Source: JAUHWS01 sp964571805 (lineage in GTDB: Bacteria > Patescibacteriota > Gracilibacteria > UM-FILTER-43-11). From it: a DNA stretch of 7,035 nucleotides. The stretch lies in contig CAZNDI010000061.1 in NCBI GenBank assembly GCA_964571805.1, positions 1-7,035 of the forward strand. The letters are read 5' to 3'. The position numbers and the translations under genes are program-made. Of this stretch, positions 5,449 through 7,035 are shown piece after piece. The notes below the pieces were generated by a model. The model ran no database searches and was not told the DNA's origin. It saw only the letters and a list, made by a program, of their open reading frames with translations. Position 1 is the first letter of the stretch; each line of letters starts with the position of its first letter.

Positions 5449-6501
5449 ATGTCTATGTTTAAAAAGTTCGATTGGTCTTTCAAGTCCATTATTAAGTTTC
5501 TTGGGGTTATTTTTCTAGGGATTTTTGGCGTCGTGATGATCACCGCCTTGGTTGTTTTTTCTTATCACTCCTTAACGGGTGTTTTGAGTGGCACAGCTCA
5601 GTCCGAGAGTGATTTTGGCTATGGTGGCTCGAAAATGGCAAATCCGGCGGCTTATGATGGTTTTTCTGTAGCCTCTGGGGACGTTACTTCTGAAATGGCG
5701 CCTGGCATCATGCCGACTCCTGGTCCTGGGATGAGTACGGGGTTGGACGCCGAGGATTTTGAGGTGAAGGCTTATGATGGGCAAATCAAGACTAAAAATT
5801 TGGAGGAAGTTTGTTCTGTCATTGAGAAATTAAAACAGGAAAGCTATGTGATTTTTGAGAGTGCCAACAAAAATGATTTCGATTGTTATTATCAGTTTAA
5901 GGTGGAAAAAGAACATACAGATTCTATTTTAAAAATTATTCAAGCCCTCAAGCCCGAAAATTTGAATGCCAACATCACCAGTATTAAAAAATCGATTGAA
6001 GGCGTTGATACCGAACTTGAAATTTTAACTAAAAAATTACAATCGATCGAAGAAACTCTGGCCAGTGCTCAAACTTCTTATGATGAAATCAGCAAGCTCG
6101 CTACCGATCAGCAAGATGCTGAAACGCTGGCAAAGATCATTGATAGCAAGTTGAATCTGATCGAAAGATTGAGCACGGAAAGGTTGAATATCAAATCTCA
6201 AATTGATTATTCAAACAAAAATAAGGCGGATCAACTCGATCAACTCAAATTCACTTTTTTCACTATTTCGGTCAATAAAGATGTGATTTTTGATTGGAAG
6301 GCGCTCAAAGAAAATTGGAAAGGTGAGGCCAAGTTACTTGTCGAAAATATCAGTCATGCAGCGCAAACCATGACGCTCAAACTCCTGGCTTATTTTGTTT
6401 ATTTTGCTCTGGGCGTTATTTATCTCTTCATTTCTGTTTTTCTCCTCAAATTTGTCTGGAAAGGGGTCAAGCGAATTTGGAAGTCTGGATCGCATAATTA
6501 A
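5449..6501 (+). CDS. DUF4349-like bitopic membrane protein with central coiled coil
   Basis: 350 residues. A basic N-terminus (KKFDWSFK) precedes TM1 at about 15-37. Next is a Gly/Ser/Pro-rich linker (about 45-100, with PTPGPG), a small alpha/beta-looking segment (about 104-165) holding the only two cysteines (C123, C146), a long coiled coil (about 170-262), a beta-like stretch (LKFTFFTISVNK, 266-277), then TM2 at about 310-335 and a basic tail (KGVKRIWK). This order (domain, coiled coil, short strand, C-terminal TM) is what I know of DUF4349 proteins, which have no firmly established function. Both ends should be cytoplasmic and the centre outside. C123 and C146 could form a disulfide. It starts 18 nt after the previous gene, so it is in the same operon. 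ATGs at codons 1 and 3 are both possible; no Shine-Dalgarno sequence. Family assignment is from pattern memory, not a search. Confidence 0.7.
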   Translation: MSMFKKFDWSFKSIIKFLGVIFLGIFGVVMITALVVFSYHSLTGVLSGTAQSESDFGYGGSKMANPAAYDGFSVASGDVTSEMAPGIMPTPGPGMSTGLDAEDFEVKAYDGQIKTKNLEEVCSVIEKLKQESYVIFESANKNDFDCYYQFKVEKEHTDSILKIIQALKPENLNANITSIKKSIEGVDTELEILTKKLQSIEETLASAQTSYDEISKLATDQQDAETLAKIIDSKLNLIERLSTERLNIKSQIDYSNKNKADQLDQLKFTFFTISVNKDVIFDWKALKENWKGEAKLLVENISHAAQTMTLKLLAYFVYFALGVIYLFISVFLLKFVWKGVKRIWKSGSHN

Positions 6502-6502
6502 C

Positions 6503-6530
6503 TTGCGTTTGGGCAAAAAGCCTTTAAAAT
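6503..6530 (+). promoter_or_regulatory. Candidate promoter for the small four-helix membrane protein
   Basis: TTGCGT (6503-6508), a 16-bp spacer, then TAAAAT (6525-6530), the same -10 hexamer as the operon promoter at 2765. The predicted start is near 6537, about 35 nt before the ATG at 6572. The -35 matches only TTG. I see no convincing terminator after 6501 (GGC-AAAAA-GCC is a 3-bp stem), so read-through from the upstream operon is also likely. Confidence 0.4.
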
Positions 6531-6571
6531 AGAGCCAATATAAATTTTTTTAACACTAACCCCCCAAAAAA

Positions 6572-7003
6572 ATGGTTTATGGAATTATTATGATTATTGC
6601 CGGTCTCCTTGCGGCTCCACAGCTCATTGCTGGTAAAAGCAAATCTGCTGAAGACATGCTTAAGAAAATTGCCCCCTTTCAAGGCTGGATCGGCTTTGTT
6701 ATTTTTATCTGGGGTGCATGGTTGATTATCAGTTCTATTCTCAATCTTGGCTGGCTAACTACTGCTCCTATTTGGTGGGCCACTTTCTTGGGTATGGGAG
6801 TTGTTCAAGCTGCTCTTGGTTTGCTTTTGGGTTTCAATTTACTTGATGAGTATATTTTTTCAAAAAATCCTTCAAGTGCTGCTAAAGGAAAGGAGTTACA
6901 TGCTAAATTGGTTCCAAAGCAAAAGCTAATTGGAATTGTGGGGATCCTATTGGGAATTTGGGCTATCGTCTTTGAACTTGCCCTTAGAAGCATGTTTTAT
7001 TAG
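6572..7003 (+). CDS. Small four-helix membrane protein with internal 2+2 repeat
   Basis: 143 residues, not a family I recognise. Four hydrophobic segments at about 2-19, 36-57, 68-90 and 117-138 are joined by hydrophilic loops (GKSKSAEDMLKK at 21-32; SKNPSSAAKGKELHAK at 97-112). The segments leading into TM2 and TM4 repeat at an offset of 80 residues: K32-x-x-P35-x-Q37-x-x-I40-G41-x-V43...G48-x-W50-x-I52 against K112, P115, Q117, I120, G121, V123, G128, W130 and I132. The protein is thus a duplicated two-helix unit. Both basic loops fall on the same side, presumably the cytoplasm, with short termini outside. No cysteine. The ATG follows TAACCCCCCAAAAAA, with no Shine-Dalgarno sequence. It lies 70 nt after the operon and may belong to the same envelope system, but only proximity supports that. 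Confidence 0.75.
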   Translation: MVYGIIMIIAGLLAAPQLIAGKSKSAEDMLKKIAPFQGWIGFVIFIWGAWLIISSILNLGWLTTAPIWWATFLGMGVVQAALGLLLGFNLLDEYIFSKNPSSAAKGKELHAKLVPKQKLIGIVGILLGIWAIVFELALRSMFY

Positions 7004-7035
7004 GACTGCCAGTTAGATATTAAAAAAAAGCCCTT

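Noticed and set aside
6511..6524. GGGCAAAAAGCCTT as a terminator after the operon
   Set aside because: Only a 3-bp GC stem and an AT-mixed tail; the sequence reads better as the spacer of a promoter.
1..7035. tRNA, rRNA, CRISPR, IS or att sites
   Set aside because: No cloverleaf-like segment, no spaced direct repeats, no transposase reading frame and no terminal inverted repeats were seen.

Overview
The window looks like a piece of a Candidate Phyla Radiation (Patescibacteria) genome, possibly Peregrinibacteria-like. Evidence: a NusB with the HLSR...Q and EWP...D.VERAIL signatures I associate from memory with that radiation; a compact rpmF-nusB-rnc housekeeping cluster with no fatty-acid genes between its members; and membrane proteins built from the T4SS-pilin-like (Mbov_0395-type) two-helix module common in these bacteria. 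The standard code fits: rnc ends on TGA exactly where the dsRNA-binding domain should end, and no gene reads TGA as an amino acid, which argues against the TGA=Gly lineages (Gracilibacteria/Absconditabacteria). Placement is inference; no rRNA is present.

Layout. (1) 1-981 (+): 3' part of an unrecognised soluble protein whose frame is open from the first base. (2) 982-1105: convergent intergenic region with a 12-bp hairpin, a 26-nt purine run and a degenerate 7-bp tandem repeat. (3) 1106-2681 (-): rnc, nusB and rpmF, transcribed in the order rpmF-nusB-rnc. (4) 2682-2822: divergent control region in which two good sigma70-type promoters appear to share one palindromic TTGCAA -35 hexamer. (5) 2823-6501 (+): tight three-gene operon (gaps of 4 and 18 nt) coding for two exported proteins, each ending in or consisting of three tandem pilin-like two-helix modules, then a DUF4349-like bitopic coiled-coil protein. 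(6) 6572-7003 (+): small four-helix membrane protein, probably with its own promoter, built as an internal 2+2 helix repeat. The last 32 nt hold nothing I can assign.

How it may work together. The left cluster is RNA/translation housekeeping (ribosomal protein L32, antitermination factor, RNase III). The right cluster is an envelope assembly: six pilin-like hairpins spread over two neighbouring proteins, one carrying a ~290-residue extracytoplasmic helical domain, plus a coiled-coil protein anchored at both ends. I see no ATPase, secretin or VirB4-like gene, so calling it a secretion or conjugation machine would be overreach. A fused, non-polymerising pilin-fold membrane complex is the idea worth testing. 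None of the seven complete genes has a recognisable Shine-Dalgarno sequence.
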